The notes beneath the pieces were generated by a model. That model saw only the letters and a program-made list of their open reading frames with translations, ran no database searches and was not told the origin of the DNA. A DNA stretch of 64,000 bases. Source: JBGQOG01 sp052113705 (GTDB taxonomy: Bacteria; Pseudomonadota; Alphaproteobacteria; Rhodobacterales; Rhodobacteraceae). A program made the position numbers and the translations under genes. Shown one piece after another: positions 25,864 through 34,842 of this stretch. The stretch spans positions 1 through 64,000 of the forward strand of contig NZ_JBGQOG010000006.1 of NCBI RefSeq assembly GCF_052113705.1, written 5' to 3'. How positions within the stretch are numbered: position 1 is the first letter of the stretch; each line of letters starts with the position of its first letter.

Positions 25864-27300
25864 TCACGGCGCGGTGGCGAGGCCCTTCCAGAAGGCGGTC
25901 TTGCGGGCATGATCCAGCCGCAACCGCGCGAGATAATCCTCTTGCGGCTCAAGGCTGCCCAGATCGCTGATCTCCTCGGCCAGCGCGCCGCAGCGGGCCA
26001 GCTGCGCCCCCGCCTGCCGGTAGCGGGTCACCCGGCCCCGGCGCAGCACGAAATCGATCATGCCGCGATAGATGATCAGCGCCGCGCGCGGATGCCGGGG
26101 GGCCAGCGCCTCGGCCAGGGGCACCAGATAGTCATCGAGATCGCCGTCAAGATCGCCCGCCCGCTTCTCGACCAAAGCCGCCGCGCGGTAGAGATCGCCC
26201 CATTCGACAAAGAAACGCAACCCCCAGACCGCGCTCGGGAAAACCTCGGCCCAGACCATCGCCCGCTCTTCCGCCTCGAAACTCTCAAAATCCGGCAGGG
26301 CCTTCAGATGCGCGCGCAGATGCGGCACCGAGAGAAAGCGGGTGAAGAGCTGCCAGCGCATCGCCTGCGCCTCAGCCTTGCGGCCCAGCGCGTCCAGCAC
26401 CGCCAGCCGCATCTCATGCCAATCGGCCAGGAGATGCAGATCCGACGGGTCCGCCGCCTCGATCGCCGCCCAGGCCTCCTCGGCCCGACCCGCCTCCAGC
26501 AGTCGGCGGGCGATGTCGGCGGCCACCTCCGGCAGCGCACGGGCGGCGGGGCTGTAGCGGGCGATCACCGCCTCCACATCCCCCGCGGCTTCCGCGATCT
26601 GCATCAAAGCGGCATCGGTCAGGCTGGCGCGGTGGCGCGTGGCAAGCGCGCGGGCCTGCGCCGGATGATGGCTGCCCCGGCCCTTGGCGCTGAACCCCTC
26701 CGGCTCGGGCACCGGCAGATCGGCAAGCTGGATCAAGAGGGATTTCAGATGCGCCAGCCCCGCTTCGCCCAGCGCCGGGGTCAGCGCCGGGATCAGCTGG
26801 TCAAACTGGCCGTAATGGTTTTCCTGCAGGGCGGTGAAACAGCGCTCGGCCAAAGTTTGCGGATCCGCCGCGCCGCGTTGCGCCACCTCGGCCAGATCGG
26901 CGAGGCTTTGGGCAAAAATCGCCGTCACCACGCCATTCGGATCCTCGCAGCGGGCATGGATGCCATTCGCCATCTCAAGGATCCGCCACAACAGGTCGAG
27001 CCCCTCGCGCGGATCGGCCGCCGCAATCTCGCCCGCCGCCGCCCGGCGCTGGCTTTCCAGATCCTCGGCAAAGGCGCGGCGTTTGCGCCAGGTGATCTTG
27101 GCGCGCGAGCGGGCAAGGCTCAGGAGGCGCTTTTGCACCTCTTGCGCGGCGTCCTTGGGGCTTTGCGCCCCCGCCAGCGCCAGCCGCAGCCGCCGCTTGG
27201 CCGAAGCCGAGCCGGTGGAGATTTCCATCAGCAATTCGGACAGCTGTTCCGCCCCAAGGCTTTCCAGATTTTTGGCGTTCAGCGTTTTCTTCGAGCTCAT
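25864..27300 (-). CDS. DUF6880 family protein
   Basis: A 478-residue cytoplasmic protein starting MSSKKTLNAKNLESLGAEQL, the recognisable N-terminus of the DUF6880 family. It is almost wholly alpha-helical and rich in Ala, Leu, Glu and Arg, with TPR-like stretches around residues 240-330 (AGRAEEAWAAIEAADPSDLH). There is no catalytic motif or membrane segment. Function is unknown. It is convergent with the MocR gene, with a 10-base gap. The frame closes with the family's typical length. Confidence 0.8.
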   Translation of the reverse strand: MSSKKTLNAKNLESLGAEQLSELLMEISTGSASAKRRLRLALAGAQSPKDAAQEVQKRLLSLARSRAKITWRKRRAFAEDLESQRRAAAGEIAAADPREGLDLLWRILEMANGIHARCEDPNGVVTAIFAQSLADLAEVAQRGAADPQTLAERCFTALQENHYGQFDQLIPALTPALGEAGLAHLKSLLIQLADLPVPEPEGFSAKGRGSHHPAQARALATRHRASLTDAALMQIAEAAGDVEAVIARYSPAARALPEVAADIARRLLEAGRAEEAWAAIEAADPSDLHLLADWHEMRLAVLDALGRKAEAQAMRWQLFTRFLSVPHLRAHLKALPDFESFEAEERAMVWAEVFPSAVWGLRFFVEWGDLYRAAALVEKRAGDLDGDLDDYLVPLAEALAPRHPRAALIIYRGMIDFVLRRGRVTRYRQAGAQLARCGALAEEISDLGSLEPQEDYLARLRLDHARKTAFWKGLATAP

Positions 27301-27370
27301 CAGCGTCCCCGGCAGATCGGCGGCACGCTAGCAGCCCCAAAGCCCGGGTGAAAGCCCCACGCCCCGTAAG

Positions 27371-27413
27371 CGCCCCCATCAACGGCCCCGTCAACGCCCC
27401 CATCAACGGCCCC
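27371..27413. repeat. 24-bp tandem repeat (about 1.8 copies)
   Basis: CGCCCCCATCAACGGCCCC occurs at 27371-27389 and again at 27395-27413, a 24-base period (the first copy continues GTCAA). It lies between the divergent DUF6880 and LysR genes. No promoter is evident. Confidence 0.7.
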
Positions 27414-27494
27414 TTCCATCTCCCCGTCCCCCAGCCTCTCCCCCCGGCGCAGCCCCATCTTTCCCAGCCCCCGCCGCCCTGATAGCGTGGCGGC

Positions 27495-28421
27495 ATGAAA
27501 GAACTCACGTTGCGACAGGTTGAGGTCATCCGCGCGGTGATGATGGCGGGCACCATTCAGGGGGCCGCCAATCTCTTGCATGTCTCGGCCCCCGGCATCA
27601 GCCGTCTGGTGAAACACACCGAGGAATCGCTCGGCGTGCGGCTCTTTGAACGCAAGGCGGGGCTTTTTGTCCCCGCCGCCGAAGCGCATACGATCTTTGA
27701 GATGGTGCATCAGGTCTACCGGCAGATGGAGAACCTGAATGCCGCGGTGTCCTCCTTGCAAAAGGGCGAGGATTTCACCCTGTCCTTTGCCTCCGCGCCC
27801 TCCATCGCGCAGTTCATCGCCGCGCGGGTGGTGCGCAACGTGCGCCAGCGGTTTCCCGACCTGTTCATTGATCTGAACATCCTGAAGATCGAGGAAACGC
27901 TGGATTACCTTTTGCTGGAACGGGGCGAGTTCGTGCTGATGTCCTCGGCCATCGACAATGCGGCGCTGACCAATGAGCCGATGGCGGTGGGGCGGCTGGT
28001 GGCGATTGTGCCCGACGGACATCCTCTGGCCGCGCAGGACGAGATTTCGGTGCATGATCTGGCGCAAGAGCCCTTTGTCGGCGTTGATCCCGCCGATCCC
28101 TATGGCGCGATTCTGGCGCAGCCCTTCCGCGAAGCGGGCATCGAGCCGCGCTACACGATGCGGGGACGTTTCGCCCAGACCGTGGTCAGTCTGGTGCGCC
28201 ACGGCCTCGGCGTGGCGGTGATCGATGAATTCTCGGTGGCCGAGGTTTACATGCCCGGCATCACCCGCAGACCCCTGCGCGAAAAGAGCGAAATCACCGC
28301 CTATATCGTGAAAAAACAAGGGCGTGAGCTGTCCAGCTTTGCCGAATTCACCATTGATCGTTTCCGCCGGGAGTTGCATGGTGCCACCCTGCGCGAAAGC
28401 TGGGATCCGCCGCGGAATTAA
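27495..28421 (+). CDS. LysR-family regulator of the tripartite transporter unit
   Basis: A 308-residue LysR protein. The helix-turn-helix is near residues 18-40 (GTIQGAANLLHVSAPGISRL) and the effector domain runs from about 90. It is directly upstream of, and on the same strand as, a tripartite tricarboxylate transporter operon with shikimate/quinate genes, so it probably controls them. Three inverted repeats occupy the 120-base gap to the next gene, one of them overlapping its own stop codon. The inducer is unknown. Confidence 0.88.
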   Translation: MKELTLRQVEVIRAVMMAGTIQGAANLLHVSAPGISRLVKHTEESLGVRLFERKAGLFVPAAEAHTIFEMVHQVYRQMENLNAAVSSLQKGEDFTLSFASAPSIAQFIAARVVRNVRQRFPDLFIDLNILKIEETLDYLLLERGEFVLMSSAIDNAALTNEPMAVGRLVAIVPDGHPLAAQDEISVHDLAQEPFVGVDPADPYGAILAQPFREAGIEPRYTMRGRFAQTVVSLVRHGLGVAVIDEFSVAEVYMPGITRRPLREKSEITAYIVKKQGRELSSFAEFTIDRFRRELHGATLRESWDPPRN

Positions 28422-28484
28422 CATGATGTTACGAACAAATACAAAACAGCATTTGTCGTTAAGATACAGCTTTGGCATGATGCC
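28419..28484. promoter_or_regulatory. Three inverted repeats before the tripartite transporter operon
   Basis: TAACAT-G-ATGTTA (28419-28431) overlaps the LysR stop codon. ACAAAT-N10-ATTTGT (28435-28456) has LysR-like spacing. GGCAT-G-ATGCC (28474-28484) lies 57 bases before the start codon. The stretch is A/T-rich compared with neighbours and is the likely promoter-operator of the transporter. Which repeat is the binding site cannot be decided by eye. Confidence 0.55.
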
Positions 28485-28541
28485 ACCATTCCGCCCGACG
28501 GGAGATCGGGCGGTTCTGACATCTCATGGGAGGATATGAGG

Positions 28542-29534
28542 ATGAAACGCAGCCTGATCGGCGCGGCTTTCGCGCTTGGACTTGCAGCACTGCCGGCCTT
28601 TGCCGATTACCCGGAAAAAGAAATTCAGGGCATCATCCAATGGGGTGCCGGCGGTTCGACCGACACGGTGATGCGCGCGGTGACCCCGCATGCGGAAGAG
28701 GCACTGGGCGGCACCATCGTCATGCAAAACGTCACCGGCGGTGTCGGCGCGATTGCGCTGAACCAGGTGGCCGCTGGCGATGCCGATGGCTACACGATCC
28801 TGTTTGGCGCGGAAAACCCGCTGCTCTACAAGGTGATGCAGCTTGGCACCAAGGATTACTCGGACTTCACCCCGATCAACGTGCTCGCGCGCGGCGTGCC
28901 GATTCTGGTCGCCAACAAGGACGCGCCGTTCAACACCTTCCCGGAAATGGTTGCCTATATTCAGGCCAATCCGAAGGGCGTGAAGTTCGGCTCGACCGGC
29001 CCGGGCGGCCTGCCCTCGGTTGTCACCGCGATGATCAATTCGAAAACCCCGCTCGACGTCATCTTCGTGCCCTATGACGGCGACGGCCCGGCGCTGACCG
29101 CGCTGCAGGGCGGTGCCATCGACGTGATGCCCGCCGTTCTCGGCGCCGCCATCGAAGGCATCAAAGGCGGCACGATGAAGCCGATCGCGCTCTTTGACAC
29201 CGAGCCGAGCCCGGCACTGCCGGATGCGCCGACGATCACCTCGACCAACCCCGAATTCGCCGACATGCTGCCCTGGGGTCCGTTCTTCGGGATCTTCGTG
29301 AAAAAAGGCACCCCGGATGACGTGGTGGCCAAGCTGACCGAGGCCTATGCCAAGGGTGCGGAAGCCGAAGACTTCAAGGCACTGATGGACGGCCGTGGCT
29401 TCAAGATGATGAACATCTCGGGTGCCGACGCGCAGGCCTTCCTCGACCGCTGGCAGTCGGTGACGGCATGGCTGGTGCAGGACGCCGGTCTGACCAAAGC
29501 ATCGCCCGCCGATTTCGGCATTCCGAAGCCCTGA
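28542..29534 (+). CDS. Tripartite tricarboxylate transporter, TctC-type binding protein
   Basis: A 330-residue periplasmic protein with a signal peptide (MKRSLIGAAFALGLAALPAF, cleavage near AFA-DYP). It belongs to the Bug/TctC family: YPEKEIQGIIQWGAGGSTD, ending WLVQDAGLTKASPADFG. Of two in-frame ATGs (28536 and 28542), the second is 8 bases after GGGAGG and is preferred. It feeds TctB and TctA. The co-encoded shikimate dehydrogenase and dehydroshikimate dehydratase suggest a hydroaromatic acid such as quinate or shikimate as ligand (inference). Confidence 0.9.
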   Translation: MKRSLIGAAFALGLAALPAFADYPEKEIQGIIQWGAGGSTDTVMRAVTPHAEEALGGTIVMQNVTGGVGAIALNQVAAGDADGYTILFGAENPLLYKVMQLGTKDYSDFTPINVLARGVPILVANKDAPFNTFPEMVAYIQANPKGVKFGSTGPGGLPSVVTAMINSKTPLDVIFVPYDGDGPALTALQGGAIDVMPAVLGAAIEGIKGGTMKPIALFDTEPSPALPDAPTITSTNPEFADMLPWGPFFGIFVKKGTPDDVVAKLTEAYAKGAEAEDFKALMDGRGFKMMNISGADAQAFLDRWQSVTAWLVQDAGLTKASPADFGIPKP

Positions 29535-29545
29535 GCCAAGACCCG

Positions 29546-29570
29546 GACCGGGGCCCGCGTGGCCCCGGTC
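29546..29570 (+). other. Intercistronic hairpin after the TctC gene; 29535-29925 otherwise empty
   Basis: GACCGGGGCC (29546-29555), loop CGCGT, GGCCCCGGTC (29561-29570): a perfect 10-bp stem without a T-run. Such hairpins often protect the abundant binding-protein mRNA from decay or cut downstream expression. The remaining sequence up to 29925 is GC-rich with no gene I can support. Confidence 0.65.
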
Positions 29571-29925
29571 TGCCAGGTTGGGCTGCGCGCTGCGGGCTTC
29601 ACCGCCCTGTAACGTCCAGCACCCCAAGCCGCGATCCACCACAGATCGGACCGCGACCTGACGACCGGCCCCCTGCGCACCGGCCCCTCCGGCAGGTTTA
29701 TCGCAGGCAGCGCCCTACCCGCTGACAGCACCACCGCGCGCAGCCGCTGTCCCGCCATCCGGCATCTGCCACCCCGCATATGCCCGCTCTCTGCCCCCCG
29801 GCCCCGGCCCCGGGACAGACCCATATTCGACGCCGCCCGGCTGATGCACATCCGGGCCCGCGTCCGGTCCGCGCGCAAAGCCCCGCCGGACCCCCACATT
29901 CTGCATGACCCATGGGAGGGGAAAG

Positions 29926-30438
29926 ATGCAAACCCGTCACCCGCGCCGCCCCGGAGAGGCGATCTTCAATCTCTTCATCCTCGCGGCAACGCTGTTCCTG
30001 CTCTACACCGCCTATGGGATTTCCGGCTTTGAGGCGCTGAGCGCCCCCGGCGCGATCCCGATGGCCGCGACCGCGATCATGGTGATCTGCGCCGCGCTGA
30101 TCCTGGTGCAATCGCTCAAACGTCCCGGCAAGACCAGCGAGACGGTCATCCGCGACATCCTGCCGATCCCGGTCGTGGCCACCATCCTCGCGATCACCGC
30201 CTATGCGTTCTTGCTCAAGCCGCTTGGCTTTCTGCCCACCTCGTTCCTGTTCCTCTTCGCGCTGATCAAACTCCTCAGCGGGCGCGGGATTCTCTGGTGC
30301 TCGGGTACGGCGCTCCTGTGTGTGGCGCTGATCTATTGCGTCTTCCGGCTGGTCTTCTCGGTGCTGATGCCCTCGGGGATCGTGCCGGAGGGCGAGATTC
30401 TGGCCGCCATCCGCCATCTGATCGGCATGGGGAAATAA
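29926..30438 (+). CDS. Tripartite tricarboxylate transporter, small membrane subunit TctB
   Basis: A 170-residue membrane protein with four predicted segments (about residues 15-35, 45-65, 80-105 and 115-145), the standard TctB topology. The ATG at 29926 follows GGGAGGGGAAAG, a very strong ribosome-binding site; an in-frame ATG at 29905 lies before that site and is less likely. It is separated from the TctC gene by 391 bases but directly joins the TctA gene. Confidence 0.88.
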   Translation: MQTRHPRRPGEAIFNLFILAATLFLLYTAYGISGFEALSAPGAIPMAATAIMVICAALILVQSLKRPGKTSETVIRDILPIPVVATILAITAYAFLLKPLGFLPTSFLFLFALIKLLSGRGILWCSGTALLCVALIYCVFRLVFSVLMPSGIVPEGEILAAIRHLIGMGK

Positions 30439-30439
30439 C

Positions 30440-31948
30440 ATGGACATCCTTGCACAGATCCTGGTGCCCTTCCTGCACATCAAGTTGCTGGCGCTGGTCG
30501 CGGCGGGCACTTTTGCGGGCATCTATATCGGCGCCATTCCCGGCCTTTCGGTCACCATGGCGGTCTCGATCCTGATCTCCTTCACCTTCAGCTGGGATGT
30601 ACTGCCCGCGCTGTCGCTGATGATCGGCATCTATATGGGCGGCGTCTATGGCGGCTCGCGCACGGCAATCTTGCTGAACATCCCCGGCGCGCCCTCGGCG
30701 ATCGCCACGGCGATGGACGGCTTTCCCATGGCCAAACGCGGCGAAGCGGGCGAGGCGATCGGCATCACCACCGTCATGTCCTTCTTTGGCGGGCTGGTCG
30801 GCATTCTGGTGCTGGCGATGGCGGCCCCCTCGGTCTCGGCCTTTGCGATCAAATTCCAGCCGCGCGACTATATGCTGCTCGCCGTGCTCGGCATTCTGCT
30901 GGTGGGCTCGCTCTCGGGCGACAGCCTGATCAAGGGGATCTTTGCCGGGGCGATGGGGCTGATGATCGGCTCGGTCGGGCTTGACCCGCTGACCATGGCG
31001 CAGCGTTTCACCTTTGGCGCGCCGGTGCTGATGGGCGGCATCTCTTTCATCGCGGTGATGATCGGCATGTTCGGCGTTTCCGAGGCGCTGATGCAGCTGC
31101 ATTCGGTCAACACCCCCGCCGTGCGGCAGGTGATCAAGCGCATCGTCCCCTCCTTTGGCACCATCCGCAAATATCTGCCGCTCTCGCTGCAATCCTCGGC
31201 CATCGGGGTGATCATCGGCGCGCTGCCGGGCACCGGCGGCGATATTGCGGCACTGATGGCCTATGACCACGCGAAACGCATCACCAAAAACCCCGAAGTG
31301 CCCTTTGGCGAGGGCGCGAAAGAGGGCCTCGTGGCCCCCGAAACCGCCAATAACGCCGCGGTCGGCGGGGCGTTCATCCCGATGATGACGCTGGGGATTC
31401 CGGGCGACTCGGTGACCGCGATCATGATCGGCGCGCTCTTCATTCACGGGCTGAACCCCGGCCCGCTTCTGATGGTGCAACAGCCCGACATGTTCTGGTT
31501 CATCGTCGGCGCGCTGATCCTCGCCAATTTCTTCATGCTGATCTTTGGCCTCACCGGCATCAAGATCTTTGTGAAGATCGTCGAGATGCCGCGCACCGTG
31601 CTCATCCCGCTGATCCTCCTCTTGTCCATCGTCGGCGCCTATGCGGTCAACAATTCGCTGACCGATGTCTATTGGATGCTGGGTTTTGGCGTTCTGGGCT
31701 ATTTCATGCGGCTTTATGGCTATAGCCTCGGGCCGGTGATCCTCGGCGTGATCCTGTCGCGGCTTCTGGATGACAACTGGCGCCGGGCGATCATCTCGGA
31801 TCAGGAAAGCCTGCCCCTGCTCTTCAAAGGTATCCTGACCAGCCCGCTCTCGCTTGTGCTCTTTGCCTCGGTCGTGCTCATCTTCATCTCCAAGACCCCG
31901 CTCTGGACCTGGATGAAGCGCAGCCTGCGCCCCACGGCACAGAACTAA
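30440..31948 (+). CDS. Tripartite tricarboxylate transporter, large membrane subunit TctA
   Basis: A 502-residue inner-membrane protein with about 11-12 segments. It shows the TctA signatures GAIPGLSVTMAVSIL near residue 33, MGGVYGGSRTAILLNIPGAPS near 66, and GIPGDSVTAIMIGA near 313. The start lies one base after the TctB stop. Transport is driven by ion gradient in known members. Ligand identity follows the binding protein; see the TctC entry. Confidence 0.93.
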   Translation: MDILAQILVPFLHIKLLALVAAGTFAGIYIGAIPGLSVTMAVSILISFTFSWDVLPALSLMIGIYMGGVYGGSRTAILLNIPGAPSAIATAMDGFPMAKRGEAGEAIGITTVMSFFGGLVGILVLAMAAPSVSAFAIKFQPRDYMLLAVLGILLVGSLSGDSLIKGIFAGAMGLMIGSVGLDPLTMAQRFTFGAPVLMGGISFIAVMIGMFGVSEALMQLHSVNTPAVRQVIKRIVPSFGTIRKYLPLSLQSSAIGVIIGALPGTGGDIAALMAYDHAKRITKNPEVPFGEGAKEGLVAPETANNAAVGGAFIPMMTLGIPGDSVTAIMIGALFIHGLNPGPLLMVQQPDMFWFIVGALILANFFMLIFGLTGIKIFVKIVEMPRTVLIPLILLLSIVGAYAVNNSLTDVYWMLGFGVLGYFMRLYGYSLGPVILGVILSRLLDDNWRRAIISDQESLPLLFKGILTSPLSLVLFASVVLIFISKTPLWTWMKRSLRPTAQN

Positions 31949-32012
31949 GCCCGGCCCATAACTTCCGCCGGGGCGGTGATCGCCCCGGCCCCTCTCTCAA
32001 AGGAACCCCGCG

Positions 32013-32852
32013 ATGAGCGACATCATCCACCTTGGTCTGATCGGCGACAATATCGCCAAATCGCAGTCGCCCCGCCTGCACCGTCTGGCGGGCCGCCAGA
32101 ACGGCCGCACCGTTGTTTATGACAGCCTTGTCCCGCGCGAGATCGGGATGGACTTCGACCCGCTCTTTGCCCATGTCGCGCAATCGGGCTTTCGCGGCGT
32201 GAATGTCACCTATCCCTATAAGGAACGCGCCGCCGCCAAGGTCGAGATCGAGGATCCTTTGGTGCGCGCCATCGGGGCGGTGAACACGGTGATTTTCGGC
32301 ACCACCCCGCCCAAGGGCTATAACACCGATTACTCCGGCTTTATCGCCGCCTACCGTCTGGTGCGCGGTGCCGCGGCCCCCGGCCCCACGCTGATGATCG
32401 GCGCGGGCGGTGTGGGCAAGGCGGTGGCCTTTGGCCTGATCGCGCTTGGCGCCACCGAGATCCGCATCGTTGACCGTGACCTGCCGAAAGCCGAGGCGCT
32501 GGCCGAGGCGCTGACGGCCGCCGCCCCGGGCCTCGTGACCCGCACCGGCACCGAGGCCGAGGCCCTGGCCAACGGCGTCACCGGGCTGATCAACTGCACC
32601 CCCGTCGGCATGGTCGGCTATGACGGCACGCCGCTGGCGGCCAGCGCGATGGTCGCCGCGGAATGGGCCTTTGACGCGGTCTATACCCCCGTCGACACCC
32701 AGTTCCTGAAGGATGCCGAAGTGGCGGGGCTCAAAATCATCTCGGGCTATGAGCTGTTCTTTGGCCAGGGCGTCGATGCCTGGCGGATTTTCACCGGGCT
32801 GCCGCTGGACAGCAAACAGCTGCGCGCCGATCTGCAAACGCCGGAGGAATAA
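32013..32852 (+). CDS. aroE: Shikimate/quinate dehydrogenase, catabolic type
   Basis: A 279-residue NAD(P)-dependent enzyme interconverting shikimate (or quinate) and 3-dehydroshikimate (3-dehydroquinate). Substrate-domain motifs are GDNIAKSQSPRLHR and NVTYPYKE (catalytic Lys), then AIGAVNTV and NTDYSGF. The nucleotide domain has GAGGVGKAVAFGL. Its place between a carboxylate transporter and a dehydroshikimate dehydratase argues for a catabolic role rather than the biosynthetic AroE. AAAGGAACCCCGCG precedes the ATG. Confidence 0.88.
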   Translation: MSDIIHLGLIGDNIAKSQSPRLHRLAGRQNGRTVVYDSLVPREIGMDFDPLFAHVAQSGFRGVNVTYPYKERAAAKVEIEDPLVRAIGAVNTVIFGTTPPKGYNTDYSGFIAAYRLVRGAAAPGPTLMIGAGGVGKAVAFGLIALGATEIRIVDRDLPKAEALAEALTAAAPGLVTRTGTEAEALANGVTGLINCTPVGMVGYDGTPLAASAMVAAEWAFDAVYTPVDTQFLKDAEVAGLKIISGYELFFGQGVDAWRIFTGLPLDSKQLRADLQTPEE

Positions 32853-32853
32853 G

Positions 32854-34752
32854 ATGAAAACCTCGATCGCCACCGTCTCCATCTCGGGATCGTTCCGCGA
32901 GAAGCTGACCGCCATCGCTCAGGCCGGATTCGACGGCATCGAGATTTTCGAACAGGATTTCATCGCCTATGACGGCAGCCCGCGCGATGTGGGCAATATG
33001 GTGCGCGACCACGGGCTTGAGATCACCCTCTTTCAGCCCTTCCGCGATTTCGAGGGCCTGCCCGAGCCGCACCGCAGCCGCGCCTTTGCGCGGGCCGAGC
33101 GCAAGTTTGACCTGATGGCCGAGCTCGGCACCGACACGGTGCTCTTTTGCTCCTCCTGCCACCCCCTGTCGATGGGCGGCATTGACCGCATCGCCGATGA
33201 CTTTGCCGCTCTGGGCGAGATTGCTGCGCCACGCGGGATCAAGGTCGGCTATGAGGCGCTCTGCTGGGGCAAGCATATCGACGATCACCGCGATGCCTGG
33301 GAGGTGGTGCGGCGGGCCGATCACCCCAATATCGGGCTGATCCTCGACAGTTTCCACACTTTGGGCCGCAAGCTCGACCCCGAGACGATCCGGCGGATTC
33401 CGGGCGACAAGATCTTTTTCGTGCAGCTGGCCGATGCGCCCGCCATCGAGATGGATCTGCTCTACTGGTCGCGCCATTTCCGCAACATGCCGGGCGAAGG
33501 CGACCTTGCGGTGACCGCCTTCATGCGGGCGGTGGCGGCCACGGGCTATGCCGGGCCGCTCAGCCTTGAGATTTTCAACGATCAGTTCCGCCAGGGCCTG
33601 CCGCGTCTGGTGGCGCAGGACGGGCACCGGGCGCTGATCGGGCTGATGGATGAGGTGCGCCGCGCCGAACCGGCCCTGCCCGTCGATCTGCCCGCCTTCC
33701 CCGCCCCGGCGGCGGTGGAAGCGGTGGAGTTCATCGAATTTGCCAGCTCCGCCGACGAGGCCCCGGCGCTGGAGGCGCTGCTGCAGGCCAGCGGTTTTGA
33801 GCGTGCGGGCCAGCATGTGTCGAAAGCGGTGACGCTCTGGCGGCAGGGCGCGGTCAGCATGTTGGTGAACACCGAAACCAGCGGCTTTGCCAATGCCGCC
33901 TTTGCCACGCATGGCACCACGGTCTCGGAGATTGCGGTGACGGTGCCCGATGCGCAGGCGGCCTTTGCCCGCGCCAAGGCGCTCGGCGCAGAACCCTATG
34001 CCGAGGCGCATGGGGCGGGCGAGCTGGACATTCCCGCCGTGCGCGGTGTCGGCGGCAGCATGATGCGCTTTCTCGACCGCAGCTCGGATCTGGCGCGGAT
34101 CTGGCAGGTGGATTTCAAGACCACCGCCGGGGGCACGCCGGGGGCCGCTGCGCCGAAAGGGGCCGGGATTACCGGCGTCGATCACCTCGGCCAGACCATG
34201 GCCTATGAGGAAATGCTGAGCTGGTCGCTCTATTACACCTCGATCTTTGCCGCCGAGAAATCGCCGGTGGTGGATGTGATCGACCCCGACGGTCTGGTGC
34301 GCTCGCAGGCGATCCGCTCGGGCGGGCTGCGGGTGACGCTGAACGGCGCGGATGCGCGGCGCACGCTGGCCGGGCGCTTTGTGGCCGAAAGTTTCGGCTC
34401 GGCGGTGCAGCACATTGCCTTTGCGAGCGAGGATATCTTTGCCACGGCGGCGGCGCTGAAGGCGCGCGGTTTCCCCTTCCTGCAGATCGGCGCGAATTAT
34501 TACGATGATGTCGAGGCGCGCTTTGGCCTCGCCCCCGCGCTGACCGCCCGGCTGCGCGCGAACAACATCATGTATGATGAGGATGCGGGCGGCGCCTTCT
34601 TCCAGCTCTATTCCACCGCGAGTGCAGGCGGGGTGTTTTTTGAGATCGTGCAGCGGCAAGGCAATTACGCGGGCTATGGCGCGCCGAATGCGCCCTTCCG
34701 CATCGCCGCGCAAAAACGCGCCGGACGGCCCAGCGGGATGCCGAAATTCTGA
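32854..34752 (+). CDS. quiC1: 3-dehydroshikimate dehydratase, fused to an HPPD-like domain
   Basis: A 632-residue two-part protein. Residues 1-275 form an AP-endonuclease-2/sugar isomerase-type TIM barrel (EALCWGKHIDDHRDAWE and LILDSFHTLGRKLD carry the metal-binding Glu, His and Asp). Residues about 290-620 form a VOC module like 4-hydroxyphenylpyruvate dioxygenase (GVDHLGQTM, HIAFASEDIF, FFEIVQRQGNYAG). Such fusions (QuiC1/QsuB type) dehydrate 3-dehydroshikimate to protocatechuate. The HPPD-like half is not known to oxygenate in that reaction. Ribosome-binding GGAGGAATAAG overlaps the end of aroE. Confidence 0.9.
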   Translation: MKTSIATVSISGSFREKLTAIAQAGFDGIEIFEQDFIAYDGSPRDVGNMVRDHGLEITLFQPFRDFEGLPEPHRSRAFARAERKFDLMAELGTDTVLFCSSCHPLSMGGIDRIADDFAALGEIAAPRGIKVGYEALCWGKHIDDHRDAWEVVRRADHPNIGLILDSFHTLGRKLDPETIRRIPGDKIFFVQLADAPAIEMDLLYWSRHFRNMPGEGDLAVTAFMRAVAATGYAGPLSLEIFNDQFRQGLPRLVAQDGHRALIGLMDEVRRAEPALPVDLPAFPAPAAVEAVEFIEFASSADEAPALEALLQASGFERAGQHVSKAVTLWRQGAVSMLVNTETSGFANAAFATHGTTVSEIAVTVPDAQAAFARAKALGAEPYAEAHGAGELDIPAVRGVGGSMMRFLDRSSDLARIWQVDFKTTAGGTPGAAAPKGAGITGVDHLGQTMAYEEMLSWSLYYTSIFAAEKSPVVDVIDPDGLVRSQAIRSGGLRVTLNGADARRTLAGRFVAESFGSAVQHIAFASEDIFATAAALKARGFPFLQIGANYYDDVEARFGLAPALTARLRANNIMYDEDAGGAFFQLYSTASAGGVFFEIVQRQGNYAGYGAPNAPFRIAAQKRAGRPSGMPKF

Positions 34753-34842
34753 GGCTTCCCGCTGATATTGGTACATTGTTTTCCTATACGCCGCGCCGGG
34801 AAACGGGCAGCCTGACCGGACAAACCCGGAAGGAGCCTGCCG

